Counted from the stretch's first letter, positions 42,646 through 55,603 are shown. The stretch is DNA of 64,000 nucleotides from Paraburkholderia sp. NMBU_R16 (GCF_013282575.1 NZ_JAAAYE010000003.1:124001-188000), one strand, 5' to 3'. The notes: a model not told the origin generated them from the sequence alone. Numbers and translations: made by a program.

Positions 42646-42932
42646 TAGGGTCTGTTTACATATGGAACGCACGTGCGAATGCCCGAAATCGCTCGCAGGG
42701 CAAGGAGTGAGGAGCGCCGTTTGGCCGAGCCAAACAAGCGACGATCGACGCCGCCATGCGGGCGATTTCGGGCATTCCCCTGGAATGAATTTTCAGTTTG
42801 GGGTTGCCACGAGAACGGCCGCTCGCCGCGTTGCGCTCCTTGCGAATACGTCTAGTATTCGCAGCGTCGCGCGCCTCGCGAGCGGTCGTTCTCGTGGCAA
42901 CGCACGTGCGTTCCATATGTAAACAGACCCTA
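42646..42932. mobile_element. MITE-like element with 32-bp perfect terminal inverted repeats and cloverleaf symmetry
   Basis: Termini 42646-42677 and 42901-42932 are exact inverted repeats (outer end TAGGGTCTGTTTACATATGG), bounded by TA on both sides as in IS630/Tc1-type insertions. Inside lie two further arms. Arm A pairs GAATGCCCGAAATCGC at 42677-42692 with 42762-42777 and encloses the hairpin GTTTGGC/GCCAAAC. Arm B pairs 42803-42826 with 42878-42901 (24 bp, one mismatch) and encloses TGCGAATAC/GTATTCGCA. The whole folds as a three-way junction. It has no transposase. The right end supplies the G and T-A of the gntK stop codon. Confidence 0.85.
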
Positions 42933-43442
42933 TGACGCGCCGATCGTCTTCAACCGCGCGAGCACCTCGTCGACGATCGCCTCGGGTGTCTGTTCGATGC
43001 CGACCGTGATCGCCTCATCCTCGCCCGGCTCCTCGAGCGTATCGAGCTGGCTCTGTAACAGCGCCGGATCGAAGAAATGCCCGGAACGCGCGCCGAGCCG
43101 CTCGTGCAGCACGGCGAACGACCCCTTCAAATAGATGAAATGCACGCGGCCGTCCGGCGGTACGCCGCCGCGCAGCACGTCGCGGTACTCGCGCTTGAGC
43201 GAAGAGCAGCCGAACACGGCCGTCTCACCCTCGTTCTCTTCCTCGAGGATCGCCTCGCGTATCGAAGCCAGCCACGGCCAACGGTCGTCGTCGGTCAACG
43301 GGATGCCGTGCGCCATCTTGTCCTTGTTCGCCGCGCTGTGAAACGTATCCCCGTCGATGAAACCGCAGCCGAGCCGCTCGGCCAGCAGCTCGCCGATGAG
43401 CGTCTTGCCAGCGCCCGATACCCCCATCACGATCAAAATCAT
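42930..43442 (-). CDS. gntK: Gluconokinase
   Basis: 170 residues. P-loop MILIVMGVSGAGKTLIGELL; family blocks GCGFIDGDTFHSAANKDKMA, PLTDDDRWPWL and CSSLKREYRDVLR. Phosphorylates gluconate to 6-phosphogluconate, feeding Edd/Eda encoded a few kb away. GGGAGG precedes the ATG. Its stop codon TAG (KTIGAS then stop) is formed where the MITE-like element begins, so the original 3' end may have been altered by a few residues. Confidence 0.95.
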   Translation of the reverse strand: MILIVMGVSGAGKTLIGELLAERLGCGFIDGDTFHSAANKDKMAHGIPLTDDDRWPWLASIREAILEEENEGETAVFGCSSLKREYRDVLRGGVPPDGRVHFIYLKGSFAVLHERLGARSGHFFDPALLQSQLDTLEEPGEDEAITVGIEQTPEAIVDEVLARLKTIGAS

Positions 43443-43491
43443 TGCGCCTCCCGCTGCGGCACCCATGGGCCCCAAAGGGCCGGAAAGTGCA

Positions 43492-44877
43492 TCAAAGAAC
43501 AGCGCCCAACGCGTAGGTGAGCGCAAGGCCGAGCAGCGAGATGATCGTCTCGCACAAAGACCAGGTCTTGAAGGTCTGCCCGACCGTCATGCCGAAATAC
43601 TCTTTGATCAGCCAGAACCCCCCATCGTTCACATGCGAGAAGATCAGCGAGCCCGAGCCCGTCGCCAGCACGAGCAACTCGGGACGCACGTGCATCACAC
43701 CGGCCGCGGCCACCGGTGCGACGATGCCGCAAGCGGTCGTCATCGCCACAGTGGCAGAGCCGGTTGCGAGCCGGATCAGGGCCGCGGCGAACCAGCCGAA
43801 CAACAGCGGCGAGAGATGCGCCTGCGTGGCGAGCGCGACGATCTGCTGCGAAATGCCGCTATCGCGCAAGACGCCGCCAAAGCCTCCGCCCGCACCGACG
43901 ATCAATGTAATGCCGGCGATCGGTGCAAGACAATCGCCGCAAAACTTTTGGATCTGCGCACGTGTAAAACCGCGCAGCGCGCCGAACGTCCAGAAGCTGA
44001 CGAGCACCGCGATGAGCAGCGCCACGTCCGCATTGCCGACGAACCGCAGCAAGTCGTTCGGCAGTGTCTTCGGCGCGAAGGCGAGATCGGCCCAACTCCC
44101 TACCAGCATCAGCAAGACCGGCAGCAAAATCGTGAAAAGTGTAATCCCGAAGCTCGGTAAATCGCGCCGCGCCGCAGCCGTGCCCGCGCCGGCCACCCTT
44201 GCGTCGTCGGATTCGACGAATTGCGCGGCGAGCGGATTCGTATCGGGCAGTTTGACGTGGCGATAGATGAGCAGCGCAAAAATCGGACCGGCGACGAGCG
44301 CGGTCGGCACGCCGACGATGAGCCCATATGCCACGGTCTTGCCGATATCCGCGCCGTACGCCTGCACCGCGAGCAGTGCCGCCGGGTGCGGCGGGATGAG
44401 TCCGTGCACGACGGACAACCCCGCCACCATCGGCAAGCCGATCAGCAGCAGCGATTTACCGGTCCGCCGCGCGACGTTGAAAGCGATTGGAATCAGCAGC
44501 ACGAAGCCGACTTCGAAGAAGACCGGCAAACCGACGATGATGGCGACGAACAGCATCGCCCAATGGATGTTCTTTTCTCCGAACCAGCGAATGAGCGTGG
44601 TGGCGATCTGCTCGGCCCCGCCGGACTCCGCCATCATCTTGCCGAGCATCGTGCCCAAACCCACGACGATCGCGATGTGGCCGAGCGTGCCGCCGTTGCC
44701 CGCCTCGAACGATTTGACGATCTTGTCCATCGGCATGCCCGCCGCCATGCCCAAAGCAAGCGAGACGAGGATCAGAACGATGAACGGGTACAGCTTGAAG
44801 CGGGTGATCAGAATGATGAGAACTGCAATCGCGATCACCGCGTAAAGGAGCAACAGGCCGCCGTGGACCGATCCCAT
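43492..44877 (-). CDS. Gluconate:H+ symporter, GntP family
   Basis: 461 residues and about 12-14 hydrophobic helices. Recognised by ITRFKLYPFIVLILVSLALG, NGGTLGHIAIVVGLGTMLGK, GLPVFFEVGFVLLIPIAF and the C-terminal SHVNDGGFWLIKEYFGM, all typical of GntT/GntP permeases. Imports gluconate for the adjacent kinase, 49 bp downstream in the same direction. GGAGGG site before the ATG. Confidence 0.93.
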   Translation of the reverse strand: MGSVHGGLLLLYAVIAIAVLIILITRFKLYPFIVLILVSLALGMAAGMPMDKIVKSFEAGNGGTLGHIAIVVGLGTMLGKMMAESGGAEQIATTLIRWFGEKNIHWAMLFVAIIVGLPVFFEVGFVLLIPIAFNVARRTGKSLLLIGLPMVAGLSVVHGLIPPHPAALLAVQAYGADIGKTVAYGLIVGVPTALVAGPIFALLIYRHVKLPDTNPLAAQFVESDDARVAGAGTAAARRDLPSFGITLFTILLPVLLMLVGSWADLAFAPKTLPNDLLRFVGNADVALLIAVLVSFWTFGALRGFTRAQIQKFCGDCLAPIAGITLIVGAGGGFGGVLRDSGISQQIVALATQAHLSPLLFGWFAAALIRLATGSATVAMTTACGIVAPVAAAGVMHVRPELLVLATGSGSLIFSHVNDGGFWLIKEYFGMTVGQTFKTWSLCETIISLLGLALTYALGAVL

Positions 44878-44988
44878 GAAACCCTCCTTGGCTTGTCGTG
44901 CAATGAAGGTAAGTGACCGGGCGCGATGCGCCGCGCCGTCGCTGCATTGTAGGCGGACAGACGGCGCGGCGATAGAACGGCTCAGATA

Positions 44989-45006
44989 AGCGCGGCTTCC
45001 CGCGCT
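44989..45006 (-). terminator. Hairpin after eda
   Basis: AGCGCGG/CCGCGCT stem with a 4-base loop, ten bp past the eda stop on the minus strand; the following T-tract is poor (CTTATC). Weak candidate end of edd-eda. Confidence 0.35.
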
Positions 45007-45015
45007 AGGGCAGTG

Positions 45016-45651
45016 TCAATGTTGATGCGCGGCCAGCTCCGAGGCACCGCGCGCGAGGCGCGTGACTTCCTCCCAGTTGTGAGCCGCCAGCGCCGCCTTC
45101 GGCGTCAACCAGGAACCGCCGACGCAGACGACGTTCGGCAACGCGAGGAAATTCGGCGCCGTCTCGGCGGTGATGCCGCCCGTCGGGCAGAATTTGAGCG
45201 CCGGGAACGGACCATGGAACGCTTGCAGCATCGCCACGCCACCCGCTTGCTGCGCGGGGAAGAACTTCACGATCTCATAGCCGAGTTCGAGCGCGAGCAG
45301 GATGTCGGTGGGCGTCATGACGCCGGGCAGGAGCGGCAGTCCGGCATCCTGAGCAGCCTTATGCATGTCCTTCGTCAGCCCCGGGGACACGCCGAATTGC
45401 GCCCCCGCTTTCTTGGCCAGCGCGCACTGCCCGGGCTCGGTAATGGTACCGACGCCGACGACGATATCGGGCGCAAGCTGGCTCGCCCGCTCGATCGCCT
45501 GCAGCCCGGCCGGTGTGCGCAACGTGATTTCGAGCACCTTGACGCCGCCCGCATGGAGCGCGCGCGACACGTGCTCGCCCTGCTCGACGGACTCGAACGC
45601 CAGCACCGGAATGACCGGGCCGAGCCGGACGATGTCTTCGATCTTTTTCAT
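45016..45651 (-). CDS. eda: 2-dehydro-3-deoxy-phosphogluconate (KDPG) aldolase
   Basis: 211 residues. Splits KDPG into pyruvate and glyceraldehyde-3-P. Class I aldolase: Schiff-base Lys in YEIVKFFPAQQAGG, with EITLRTPAGLQAI, GVGTITEPGQ and FCPTGGITAETA. ATG at 45651 follows GGAGT at a short spacing; a GTG two codons upstream is the alternative. Lies 9 bp after edd, one operon. Confidence 0.95.
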   Translation of the reverse strand: MKKIEDIVRLGPVIPVLAFESVEQGEHVSRALHAGGVKVLEITLRTPAGLQAIERASQLAPDIVVGVGTITEPGQCALAKKAGAQFGVSPGLTKDMHKAAQDAGLPLLPGVMTPTDILLALELGYEIVKFFPAQQAGGVAMLQAFHGPFPALKFCPTGGITAETAPNFLALPNVVCVGGSWLTPKAALAAHNWEEVTRLARGASELAAHQH

Positions 45652-45660
45652 CTGCACTCC

Positions 45661-47553
45661 TTATCGCTCGATGGCATGAATATGTCGTTCGGCCTGCTCT
45701 CCGACGACCAACGGAAGTCCCTGTGGGACGAGTGGGCCGAACACGGAGGCGCCCATTTCCGCCGGCAACGCGGCCGCGCGAAAGACGCCGAACAATTCGC
45801 GGCCGAAGCCGACTTCGTTTTCGGCCTGATGCTTCGGCGCATCGACGGCGCGCGCGGCCCATTCGGCCTCGTCGACTTCGACATCGAGCACGCCACGCTC
45901 GGCGTCGATCGTGACGATGTCGCCGGTGCGAACCTTGCCCAGCGGTCCAGCAAGCAGTGCCTCGGGCGAGACATGGATGACGGCGGGCACCTTGCCCGAT
46001 GCGCCCGACATCCGGCCGTCGGTCACCAATGCGACATGAAAGCCCTGATCCTGCAGTACGCCGAGCAATGGCGTGAGGCGATGAAGCTCCGGCATGCCGT
46101 TCGCCCGCGCACCCTGGAAACGGACGACAGCGACGAAGTCACGCTTGAGCTCGCCGTTGTCGAACGCTTCTTGCACCGCCTCCTGCGATTCGAAGACGAT
46201 CGCCGGTGCGCGCACGCTCCGATGCTCGCGCGCGACGGCGGAAATCTTGATGACGCCACGGCCGAGTTTTCCCTGCATGAGGCGCAGGCCACCGTCGGGC
46301 TGGAACGGCTCGCCGATCGGCCGCAATACGCTGGCATCGCCGGTGGTCTCGGCACCGGGTACCCAGGCGAGTTCGCCCTCGACCAGACGCGGCTCCTGCG
46401 TGTAATGCGCGAGCCCCTTGCCCGCGACGGTGTTCACATCGTCGTGCAGCAAGCCGCCCTCGAGCAGATTGCGCACGAGGAATGCCATGCCGCCTGCCGC
46501 ATGATAGTGATTCACGTCGGCCTTGCCGTTCGGATAGATCTTCGCAAGCAGCGGCACCGCTTGCGACAGGGTGTCGAAGTCGTCCCAGTCGATCAGAATG
46601 CCCGCCGCGCGCGCGATGGCGACGAGGTGCAGCGTATGGTTCGTCGAGCCGCCCGTGGCGAGCAAGGCCACGATGCCGTTGACGATCGCCTTTTCGTCGA
46701 TCACGTGGCCGATCGGCGTGTAATTGCCGCGTTCCACGGTGAGATCGAGCACGCGACGTGCGGCGGCAGCCGTCAACGCGTCGCGCAACGCTGTATGCGG
46801 ATGCACGAATGCCGCGCCGGGCAAATGCAGCCCCATGACCTCTATCAGCAACTGATTACTGTTGGCGGTGCCGAAGAACGTGCAGGTCCCGTGCCCGTGA
46901 TACGCGGCCGACTCGGCTTCGAGCAGCGCCTCGCGCCCCACCTGGCCCGTCGCGAACTGCTGCCGGATCTTCGCTTTGTCATCGTTCGACAAGCCGCTCG
47001 TCATCGGCCCGGCCGGCACGAAGATCGTTGGCAGATGGCCGAACTGCAAGGCGCCGATCAAGAGGCCTGGCACGATCTTGTCGCAGATGCCGAGACACAG
47101 GGCCGCGTCGAACATGTTGTGCGTCAGCGCGACAGCCGTCGACATCGCGATGACTTCGCGCGAAAAAAGCGACAGCTCCATGCCGGGATTGCCCTGCGTG
47201 ATGCCGTCGCACATAGCCGGCACCCCACCCGCGAATTGCGCGACGCCGCCGTTCTCGCGCGCGGCGCGCTTGATGATGTCGGGAAAGTCCCTGTACGGCG
47301 CATGCGCCGACAGCATCTCGTTGTACGACGAGACGATCCCGACGTTCGGCACGCGTTGCGCCTTGATGGCGAGCTTGTCGTTACCTTCGAGGCCGGCGAA
47401 TCCGTGCGCCAGATTGGCACAGGACAAGACACCGCGCGCGGGAAACCGGCCTTGCGCGGCGTCGATACGCGCTAGATAGGCCTCGCGCGTCGCCCGGCTG
47501 CGTTCGACGATGCGCTTGGTTACTTGAATCAGCGTGGAATGCGGCGAAACCAT
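45661..47553 (-). CDS. edd: Phosphogluconate dehydratase
   Basis: 630 residues, first enzyme of the Entner-Doudoroff branch, converting 6-phosphogluconate to KDPG. [4Fe-4S] cysteines are visible in [11 protein letters not shown] and [12 protein letters not shown]; other IlvD/Edd blocks are [15 protein letters not shown] and [15 protein letters not shown]. First gene of edd-eda; transcribed divergently from hexR, with HexR-like palindromes in between. Confidence 0.95.
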   Translation of the reverse strand: MVSPHSTLIQVTKRIVERSRATREAYLARIDAAQGRFPARGVLSCANLAHGFAGLEGNDKLAIKAQRVPNVGIVSSYNEMLSAHAPYRDFPDIIKRAARENGGVAQFAGGVPAMCDGITQGNPGMELSLFSREVIAMSTAVALTHNMFDAALCLGICDKIVPGLLIGALQFGHLPTIFVPAGPMTSGLSNDDKAKIRQQFATGQVGREALLEAESAAYHGHGTCTFFGTANSNQLLIEVMGLHLPGAAFVHPHTALRDALTAAAARRVLDLTVERGNYTPIGHVIDEKAIVNGIVALLATGGSTNHTLHLVAIARAAGILIDWDDFDTLSQAVPLLAKIYPNGKADVNHYHAAGGMAFLVRNLLEGGLLHDDVNTVAGKGLAHYTQEPRLVEGELAWVPGAETTGDASVLRPIGEPFQPDGGLRLMQGKLGRGVIKISAVAREHRSVRAPAIVFESQEAVQEAFDNGELKRDFVAVVRFQGARANGMPELHRLTPLLGVLQDQGFHVALVTDGRMSGASGKVPAVIHVSPEALLAGPLGKVRTGDIVTIDAERGVLDVEVDEAEWAARAVDAPKHQAENEVGFGRELFGVFRAAALPAEMGASVFGPLVPQGLPLVVGEQAERHIHAIER

Positions 47554-47661
47554 GGAGAAACGCTCCTTACCGGAATACGGCGCTCGCGGCGCCTTGCATG
47601 TGAGGCGATGCAGCGGCGCAGGGCCGCCTGATGGGCTGAATCGTTTTGAGCGCAGCCAGTT

Positions 47662-47677
47662 TAGTAGAAAAACTACA
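47662..47677. promoter_or_regulatory. HexR operator-like palindrome near edd
   Basis: TAGTAGAAAAACTACA, an imperfect palindrome of the TGTAGT-W5-ACTACA type bound by HexR in pseudomonads and other proteobacteria. It lies about 110 bp upstream of the edd ATG. Confidence 0.6.
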
Positions 47678-47759
47678 TGACTTCAATGCCTATCCGCGAG
47701 CAACGGTCGTGGCACAGCGATGAATTAAGCGCCCGCAGACATCGTCAGCGCGATCTTCG

Positions 47760-47774
47760 TGTAGATTTTCTACA
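47760..47774. promoter_or_regulatory. HexR operator-like palindrome near hexR
   Basis: TGTAGATTTTCTACA with perfect 6-bp arms (TGTAGA/TCTACA), 63 bp before the hexR ATG. Together with the site at 47662 it suggests autoregulation plus repression of edd-eda, relieved by KDPG. Confidence 0.65.
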
Positions 47775-47837
47775 CACAAACCGCGATACTATTCGCCGTC
47801 AACCGCTTGCCCGCCGCGCCTGCGCGGCCCGACTGCC

Positions 47838-48680
47838 ATGCTCGCCCGAATTGAAGCAATGCGCATGCAACTGCGCCCCTCCGAACGCAAATTGGCCGAC
47901 TACGTGCTCGACACGCCGCGCGAGGTGCTCGACCTCGCGATGACCGAGCTCGCCAAGCGAGCCGGCGTGAGCCAGCCGACGATCGCGCGCTTTTGCCATG
48001 CGCTCGGCTGCGGCGGCTTTCGCGAGTTCAAGATCCGCCTCGCTCAAAGCATCGCGCAAAGCGTGCCTTCGGTCTACCGCGACGTCCGCCACGACGAGCC
48101 GGCGCCCGGCATCATCGCGAAGATATTCGATAGAACGATCGGCGCACTGATCGAAGTCCGCAACAGTCTCTCGGCCGCGAGCGTCGCAAAGGCGGTCGAG
48201 CTGCTCGGCCGGGCCTCGCGCATCGAGTTCTATGGGGCGGGCGGCTCAGGCATCGCCGCCCAGGACATCCAGCACAAGTTCTTCCGGCTCGGCATTCCGA
48301 GCGTGGCCTATGCGGATCCGCACACGTATTCGATGTCGGCCGCGTTGCTGAACAAGGGGGATGTGGTGGTGGCGATATCGAACACCGGGCGCACACGCGA
48401 TATCGTCGATGCCGCGCAATCGGCGCTCGGCTGCGGCGCGAGCGTCGTTGCCATCACGCACAGTCACTCGCCGCTGGCGCGACTGGCGACGGTGAGCTTA
48501 TCGGCGAACGTTGCCGAGGAAACGGATATTTTTTCTCCGATGACTTCGCGCATGTCGCATCTTGCGATCGGCGACATTCTTGCCGTCGGTGTGGCGCTCA
48601 CGCGCGGCGCGGAACTCGTCGATAAGCTGGCGCGAGCGAAAGCGACGCTGACGCGCCGCCGCATCGAAGTCGACGCCTGA
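47838..48680 (+). CDS. hexR: RpiR-family regulator HexR
   Basis: 280 residues. N-terminal HTH (ELAKRAGVSQPTIARFCHAL followed by GFREFKIRLAQ), then a SIS sugar-phosphate domain (IEFYGAGGSGIAAQDIQHKF, VAISNTGRTRDIVDAAQ). Position divergent from edd-eda and two matching operators identify it as HexR, which senses KDPG. In some Burkholderia it is fused to glucokinase; here it is free-standing. Confidence 0.9.
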   Translation: MLARIEAMRMQLRPSERKLADYVLDTPREVLDLAMTELAKRAGVSQPTIARFCHALGCGGFREFKIRLAQSIAQSVPSVYRDVRHDEPAPGIIAKIFDRTIGALIEVRNSLSAASVAKAVELLGRASRIEFYGAGGSGIAAQDIQHKFFRLGIPSVAYADPHTYSMSAALLNKGDVVVAISNTGRTRDIVDAAQSALGCGASVVAITHSHSPLARLATVSLSANVAEETDIFSPMTSRMSHLAIGDILAVGVALTRGAELVDKLARAKATLTRRRIEVDA

Positions 48681-48712
48681 CATCAAGGGTCATCAGCGTC
48701 GATGAAGAGCCG

Positions 48713-49129
48713 TCAGAACGGTTTGACGACGACGAGCGCCACGGCCGCCAACAATCCCAGCACGGGCAGTTCGTTGAAGAAGCGATACCAGCGATGCGAG
48801 CGGCGGTTCTCGCCGCGCTCGAACACGTGCAGCAAGCGGCCGCAATAGGCGTGGTAAAGAACGAGCAGCACGACCACCCCGAGCTTCGCGTGAAGCCATC
48901 CTTGCCCCTGCCCGATACCCACGACGAGCCAAAGCCATAGACCGCACGCGAGTGCGGGTACGGCAATGAAAGTCATGAATCGATAGAGCTTGCGCGCCAT
49001 TGTCAGCAACCGGCGCTGAGCGGCCGGCTCGGTTTCCATGGCCAGATTGACGAAAATCCGCGGCAGATAGAAAAGGCCGGCAAACCAGGATGCAATGAGG
49101 ACGATATGAAACGTCTTGATCCAGAGCAT
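48713..49129 (-). CDS. hemJ: Protoporphyrinogen IX oxidase HemJ family membrane protein
   Basis: 138 residues, four hydrophobic helices. The HemJ/UPF0093 pattern is present: WIKTFHIVLIASWFAGLFYL followed by PRIF, with the conserved His, and GWLHAKLGVVVLLVLYHAYC carrying a second His-x-Lys pair. HemJ oxidises protoporphyrinogen IX in haem synthesis in bacteria lacking HemG/HemY. CopD-like annotation is the alternative. Confidence 0.75.
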   Translation of the reverse strand: MLWIKTFHIVLIASWFAGLFYLPRIFVNLAMETEPAAQRRLLTMARKLYRFMTFIAVPALACGLWLWLVVGIGQGQGWLHAKLGVVVLLVLYHAYCGRLLHVFERGENRRSHRWYRFFNELPVLGLLAAVALVVVKPF

Positions 49130-49152
49130 GGTTATCGTTCTATGGTTCGTTC

Positions 49153-50439
49153 TTACTGCCTTATTTCTCCATGACCGAGCACGACGTATTTCAACGATGT
49201 GAGCCCCTCGAGACCGACCGGCCCGCGAGCATGGAGTTTGTCGTTGGAGATGCCGATCTCCGCGCCGAGCCCGTACTCGAAACCGTCGGCAAACCGCGTC
49301 GAGGCGTTGACCATCACGCTCGCCGAATCGACCTCGCGCAAAAAGCGCATGGCGCGGTCGTGGTCCTCGGTCACGATGGCATCGGTGTGGGCAGAGCCGT
49401 AGGTGTTGATGTGCTCGATGGCCGCATCGATTCCATCGACGACCTTGATTGCCAACACGGGTGCAAGATACTCGGTGCGCCAGTCGGCTTCGGTCGCATC
49501 GACGAGCGCGAACGCCGCGGCATCGCTGCCGCAGGCGGCTTCGAGCGCCGCGCGCGCGGCCGCATCGACGCGTAGCTCGACGCCTTTGTCACGGTAAAGG
49601 CGCGCGAGCGGCGGCAGCACGACCTGCGCGACGCCGCGCGCGACCAGCAGCGTCTCCATGGTGTTGCAGGTACCGTAGCGGTGCGTCTTCGCGTTGTCGC
49701 ACACGGCGAGCGCCTTGGCAATATCGGCGCGATCGTCGACATAGACGTGGCAAATGCCGTCCAGGTGCTTGATCATCGGCACGCGCGCTTCCTCGATCAG
49801 GCGCGCGATGAGGCTCTTGCCCCCACGCGGCACGATCACGTCGACGAACTCCGTCATCGTGACGAGTTTGCCGACGGCCGCGCGATCGGCCGTCTCGACG
49901 ACTTGGACCGCATCGCGCGGCAAGCCCGCCGCGGCGAGGCCTTCGCCGATCAACACTGCAAGCGCCGAGTTCGACGCGAGCGCTTCGGAGCCGCCGCGCA
50001 GAATCGTCGCGTTACCCGACTTCAGGCAGAGCGCCGCTGCGTCGATCGTCACATTCGGCCGCGATTCGTAGATGATGCCGACGACACCCAGCGGCACACG
50101 CATCCGCCCAACCTGGATGCCGCTCGGCCGGTACTTGAGACCATCGATTTCGCCGATGGGATCCGGCAGCGCGGCGACCTGGCGCAGCCCTTCGATCATC
50201 GTCGCGATCGCCTTGTCGGACAGCGTCAGCCGATCGACGAACGCGGCATCGAGCCCCTTGTCCCGCGCGCGCGCGACGTCGCCCGCATTGGCGGCTTTCA
50301 GTGCCGGCACCTCGCGCTCGATGGCGCAGGCAATCGCCTCGAGTGCCTCGTTTTTCGCCGCGCTCGAGGCACGCGCCATCGCCCGCGATGCTTGGCGGGC
50401 GCGCCGGCCGACGCCGGTCATGTATTCATCGATATTCAT
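49153..50439 (-). CDS. proA: Gamma-glutamyl phosphate reductase
   Basis: 428 residues. Second step of proline synthesis, NADPH-dependent. The catalytic Cys lies in [16 protein letters not shown]; other family blocks are [20 protein letters not shown] and [15 protein letters not shown], and [20 protein letters not shown] near the C-terminus. Start at MNIDEYMT. Downstream of holA-lptE in a conserved cluster. Confidence 0.96.
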   Translation of the reverse strand: MNIDEYMTGVGRRARQASRAMARASSAAKNEALEAIACAIEREVPALKAANAGDVARARDKGLDAAFVDRLTLSDKAIATMIEGLRQVAALPDPIGEIDGLKYRPSGIQVGRMRVPLGVVGIIYESRPNVTIDAAALCLKSGNATILRGGSEALASNSALAVLIGEGLAAAGLPRDAVQVVETADRAAVGKLVTMTEFVDVIVPRGGKSLIARLIEEARVPMIKHLDGICHVYVDDRADIAKALAVCDNAKTHRYGTCNTMETLLVARGVAQVVLPPLARLYRDKGVELRVDAAARAALEAACGSDAAAFALVDATEADWRTEYLAPVLAIKVVDGIDAAIEHINTYGSAHTDAIVTEDHDRAMRFLREVDSASVMVNASTRFADGFEYGLGAEIGISNDKLHARGPVGLEGLTSLKYVVLGHGEIRQ

Positions 50440-50601
50440 CTTGCTTCTCGTCGATCGTGCGCGCCGTGCGCGCCATGCGGATGCTTCAGGGTGATTAGGG
50501 TAAGGGTGGCGATAGCGGCATGACGAGCCGCGATGCACCGATTGTAAGCGCAACCGGCTACAGGCGCCGCGAGCGCGGCACCCGGCGCCGTTGCCGGCCG
50601 C

Positions 50602-51696
50602 TCACGCGGCCTTGCCCGGCGCGTCTGCGGTGCGGCGCTTGCCCGGCGCGGCAACGAGCGCGGCGAGCTCGAAAAGGCCGTCCCAAGGATCGGGCGGCAA
50701 CGCGTCGCGCCAGCGCCCGCCCGGCATGCCGGCCGTCAGGCCCTTCACCTGCCTGTCGAGTTGCGCGGCCAGCGCCAGCCCTTGTTCGAGCACGCCTTCG
50801 GTCAACCTTCCTAGCGCAGGACCGACCAGACGCTCGCGCGGCCCCCAGACGCGGTTCTCGCGCAACAGCGTCGCAAGCGGCTTGCCCGCCGCCGTGCCGC
50901 GCTTGATACGCAGCAGCGTGCGCAGCTCTTCGGTGAGCGCCCAAAGCACGAGGACCGCCGCTTCGCCCTCGCCCTTCAGGCCGTCCAGCATCCGTGCGAG
51001 CCGGCCGACATCGCCCGCGAGCATCGCCTCGTTGAGCTTGAAGACGTCGTAACGGGCGACGTTGAGCACCGCGTCGTGCACCTGTTCGAATGTCAGCGTA
51101 CCCGCCGGATAAAGCAACCCGAGCTTCTGAATCTCTTGATGCGCGGCAAGCAAATTGCCCTCCACGCGCTCGGCGATGAACTGCAGTGCTCGCCGCCCTT
51201 GCTCTCCGGGCGGCACGCGCTGGCCTTGCTGCCCGAGACGCTGGGCCACCCAGTTCGGCAATTGCGCGCGATCGACCGGGTCGATACGCAGCGCGACGCC
51301 GGCCTGCTCCAGGGCCGAAAACCACGCGGCCTTTTGCGTCGCGGCATCCAGACGCGGCAATGTGACGAGCATCAGAACATCGGGGTTGCCGGCCGCGGCC
51401 AGCGTCTTCAGCGCGTCGGCGCCCTCCTTGCCCGGCTTGCCAGAAGGAATACGCAACTCGACGAGTTGGCGATCGCCGAAGAGCGACATCGACTGGCTCG
51501 CCCCAATGAGCGAGCTCCAATCGAAGCTGCGCTCGACGGTGAACACGGAGCGTTCGGTGAAACCCGCCGCGCGCGCCGCGGCACGGATGCGATCGCTCGC
51601 CTCCTGCACGAGCAGGTGCTCGTCGCCAAAGACGACGTAGAGCGACGCGAGCCCCTTGGTCAGATGCGGTTCGAGCGCGTCGAGTCGTAGCTGCAT
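50602..51696 (-). CDS. holA: DNA polymerase III subunit delta
   Basis: 364 residues, clamp-loader wrench subunit that opens the beta clamp. N-terminal ASLYVVFGDEHLLVQEASDR and central NLLAAHQEIQKLGLLY match HolA, followed by the C-terminal helical collar domain. A C-terminal tail rich in Ala, Gly and Pro is usual in Burkholderia. Start at MQLRLDALEPH, 31 bp after lptE. Confidence 0.93.
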   Translation of the reverse strand: MQLRLDALEPHLTKGLASLYVVFGDEHLLVQEASDRIRAAARAAGFTERSVFTVERSFDWSSLIGASQSMSLFGDRQLVELRIPSGKPGKEGADALKTLAAAGNPDVLMLVTLPRLDAATQKAAWFSALEQAGVALRIDPVDRAQLPNWVAQRLGQQGQRVPPGEQGRRALQFIAERVEGNLLAAHQEIQKLGLLYPAGTLTFEQVHDAVLNVARYDVFKLNEAMLAGDVGRLARMLDGLKGEGEAAVLVLWALTEELRTLLRIKRGTAAGKPLATLLRENRVWGPRERLVGPALGRLTEGVLEQGLALAAQLDRQVKGLTAGMPGGRWRDALPPDPWDGLFELAALVAAPGKRRTADAPGKAA

Positions 51697-51727
51697 GCAG
51701 TGTGCTCCGGACTTGGCAGCGCCGCGA

Positions 51728-52279
51728 TCAAAGCGGCGGCGGCGGCAGCGGCGCGCGCGGCGCGACGGCCGGCGCCTGCTCGCTCGGCGCCGGGTGCAGC
51801 GAGCGCACGGCACCGAGACGGCGCGTGAGCTGATCGACGGCATCGTTTTGCATGTCCGCGAAAAGCAACTCCGACTCCTGCTGTTTCGCCGTCGTGTACC
51901 TAGGGCTGTACGTCATCGCGCGGTTCAGCGCGATGACGCTCGGTGGGATCAGTAGCGCGCCGTCCGCGCCGACGAGCGAGTAGGTCATCGAGTAGGTCAG
52001 CAGATACTCCTCGGCCACGCCCTGCGTATTGAGCGTCAACGTCGATTGCCCGCGACTTTCCGAGATCGACAGGATGGCGTCCGCATTCGCCGGCGAGTGG
52101 ACGATGACGGTATCGCTGCCGCCTTGCACCATGCGCGTGAGCCGCGCGGCGACGACAGGCGTCCCGCCCGAGACGGCGAGCCGTTTGAACGCGTAGTTCT
52201 GCTGCCCACGCAGCTGAAAGCCGCATGCGCTCAGCATCGTCGTGACCGTCAGGAAGGCGAGAAATGATCGGCGAATCAC
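51728..52279 (-). CDS. lptE: LPS-assembly lipoprotein LptE
   Basis: 183 residues. Outer-membrane lipoprotein plug of the LptD translocon. Lipoprotein signal ends in TTMLSAC-G, then FQLRGQQNYAFKRLAVSGG. GTG start at 52279 fits GGGAG 5 bp upstream better than a TTG four codons earlier. The C-terminus is Pro-rich (APRAPLPPPPL). Sits between leuS and holA. Confidence 0.92.
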   Translation of the reverse strand: MIRRSFLAFLTVTTMLSACGFQLRGQQNYAFKRLAVSGGTPVVAARLTRMVQGGSDTVIVHSPANADAILSISESRGQSTLTLNTQGVAEEYLLTYSMTYSLVGADGALLIPPSVIALNRAMTYSPRYTTAKQQESELLFADMQNDAVDQLTRRLGAVRSLHPAPSEQAPAVAPRAPLPPPPL

Positions 52280-52292
52280 ATTGGCTCCCAAA

Positions 52293-52334
52293 AGGGTCTG
52301 TTCGCATGGGCGCCGACGGCGTTCCGGTGCGCCC
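52293..52334. repeat. Short relic sharing the end sequence of the MITE-like element
   Basis: AGGGTCTGTTCGCATGG (52293-52309) closely matches the outer end of the element at 42646 (AGGGTCTGTTTACATATGG), and GCGCCCTA lies about 25 bp further on in inverted orientation. It fills the lptE-leuS gap. Confidence 0.4.
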
Positions 52335-52360
52335 TAAGCACGAGTTGAACCGCCAGATCG

Positions 52361-55532
<3,172 letters not shown>

Positions 55533-55546
55533 GCGCTTCTCCGGGC

Positions 55547-55603
55547 TAGCGCCTGTTCAAGTTAGGGCCTGTTCACGCTAATTACAGGCTTGCGCTGGCC
55601 CTA
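55547..55603. repeat. Short TAGGGCC-ended repeats between exbB and exbD
   Basis: Two 15-bp near-identical copies, TAGCGCCTGTTCAAG (55547) and TAGGGCCTGTTCACG (55563), followed by an inverted end GGCCCTA (55597-55603). The last three bases form the TAG stop of exbB. The ends resemble those of the MITE-like element at 42646. Confidence 0.5.

Noticed and set aside
42656-42922. Mirrored 86-codon frames on both strands, each starting MERTC and ending AFHM
   Set aside because: They arise from the inverted repeats of the MITE-like element and have no ribosome site; not genes.
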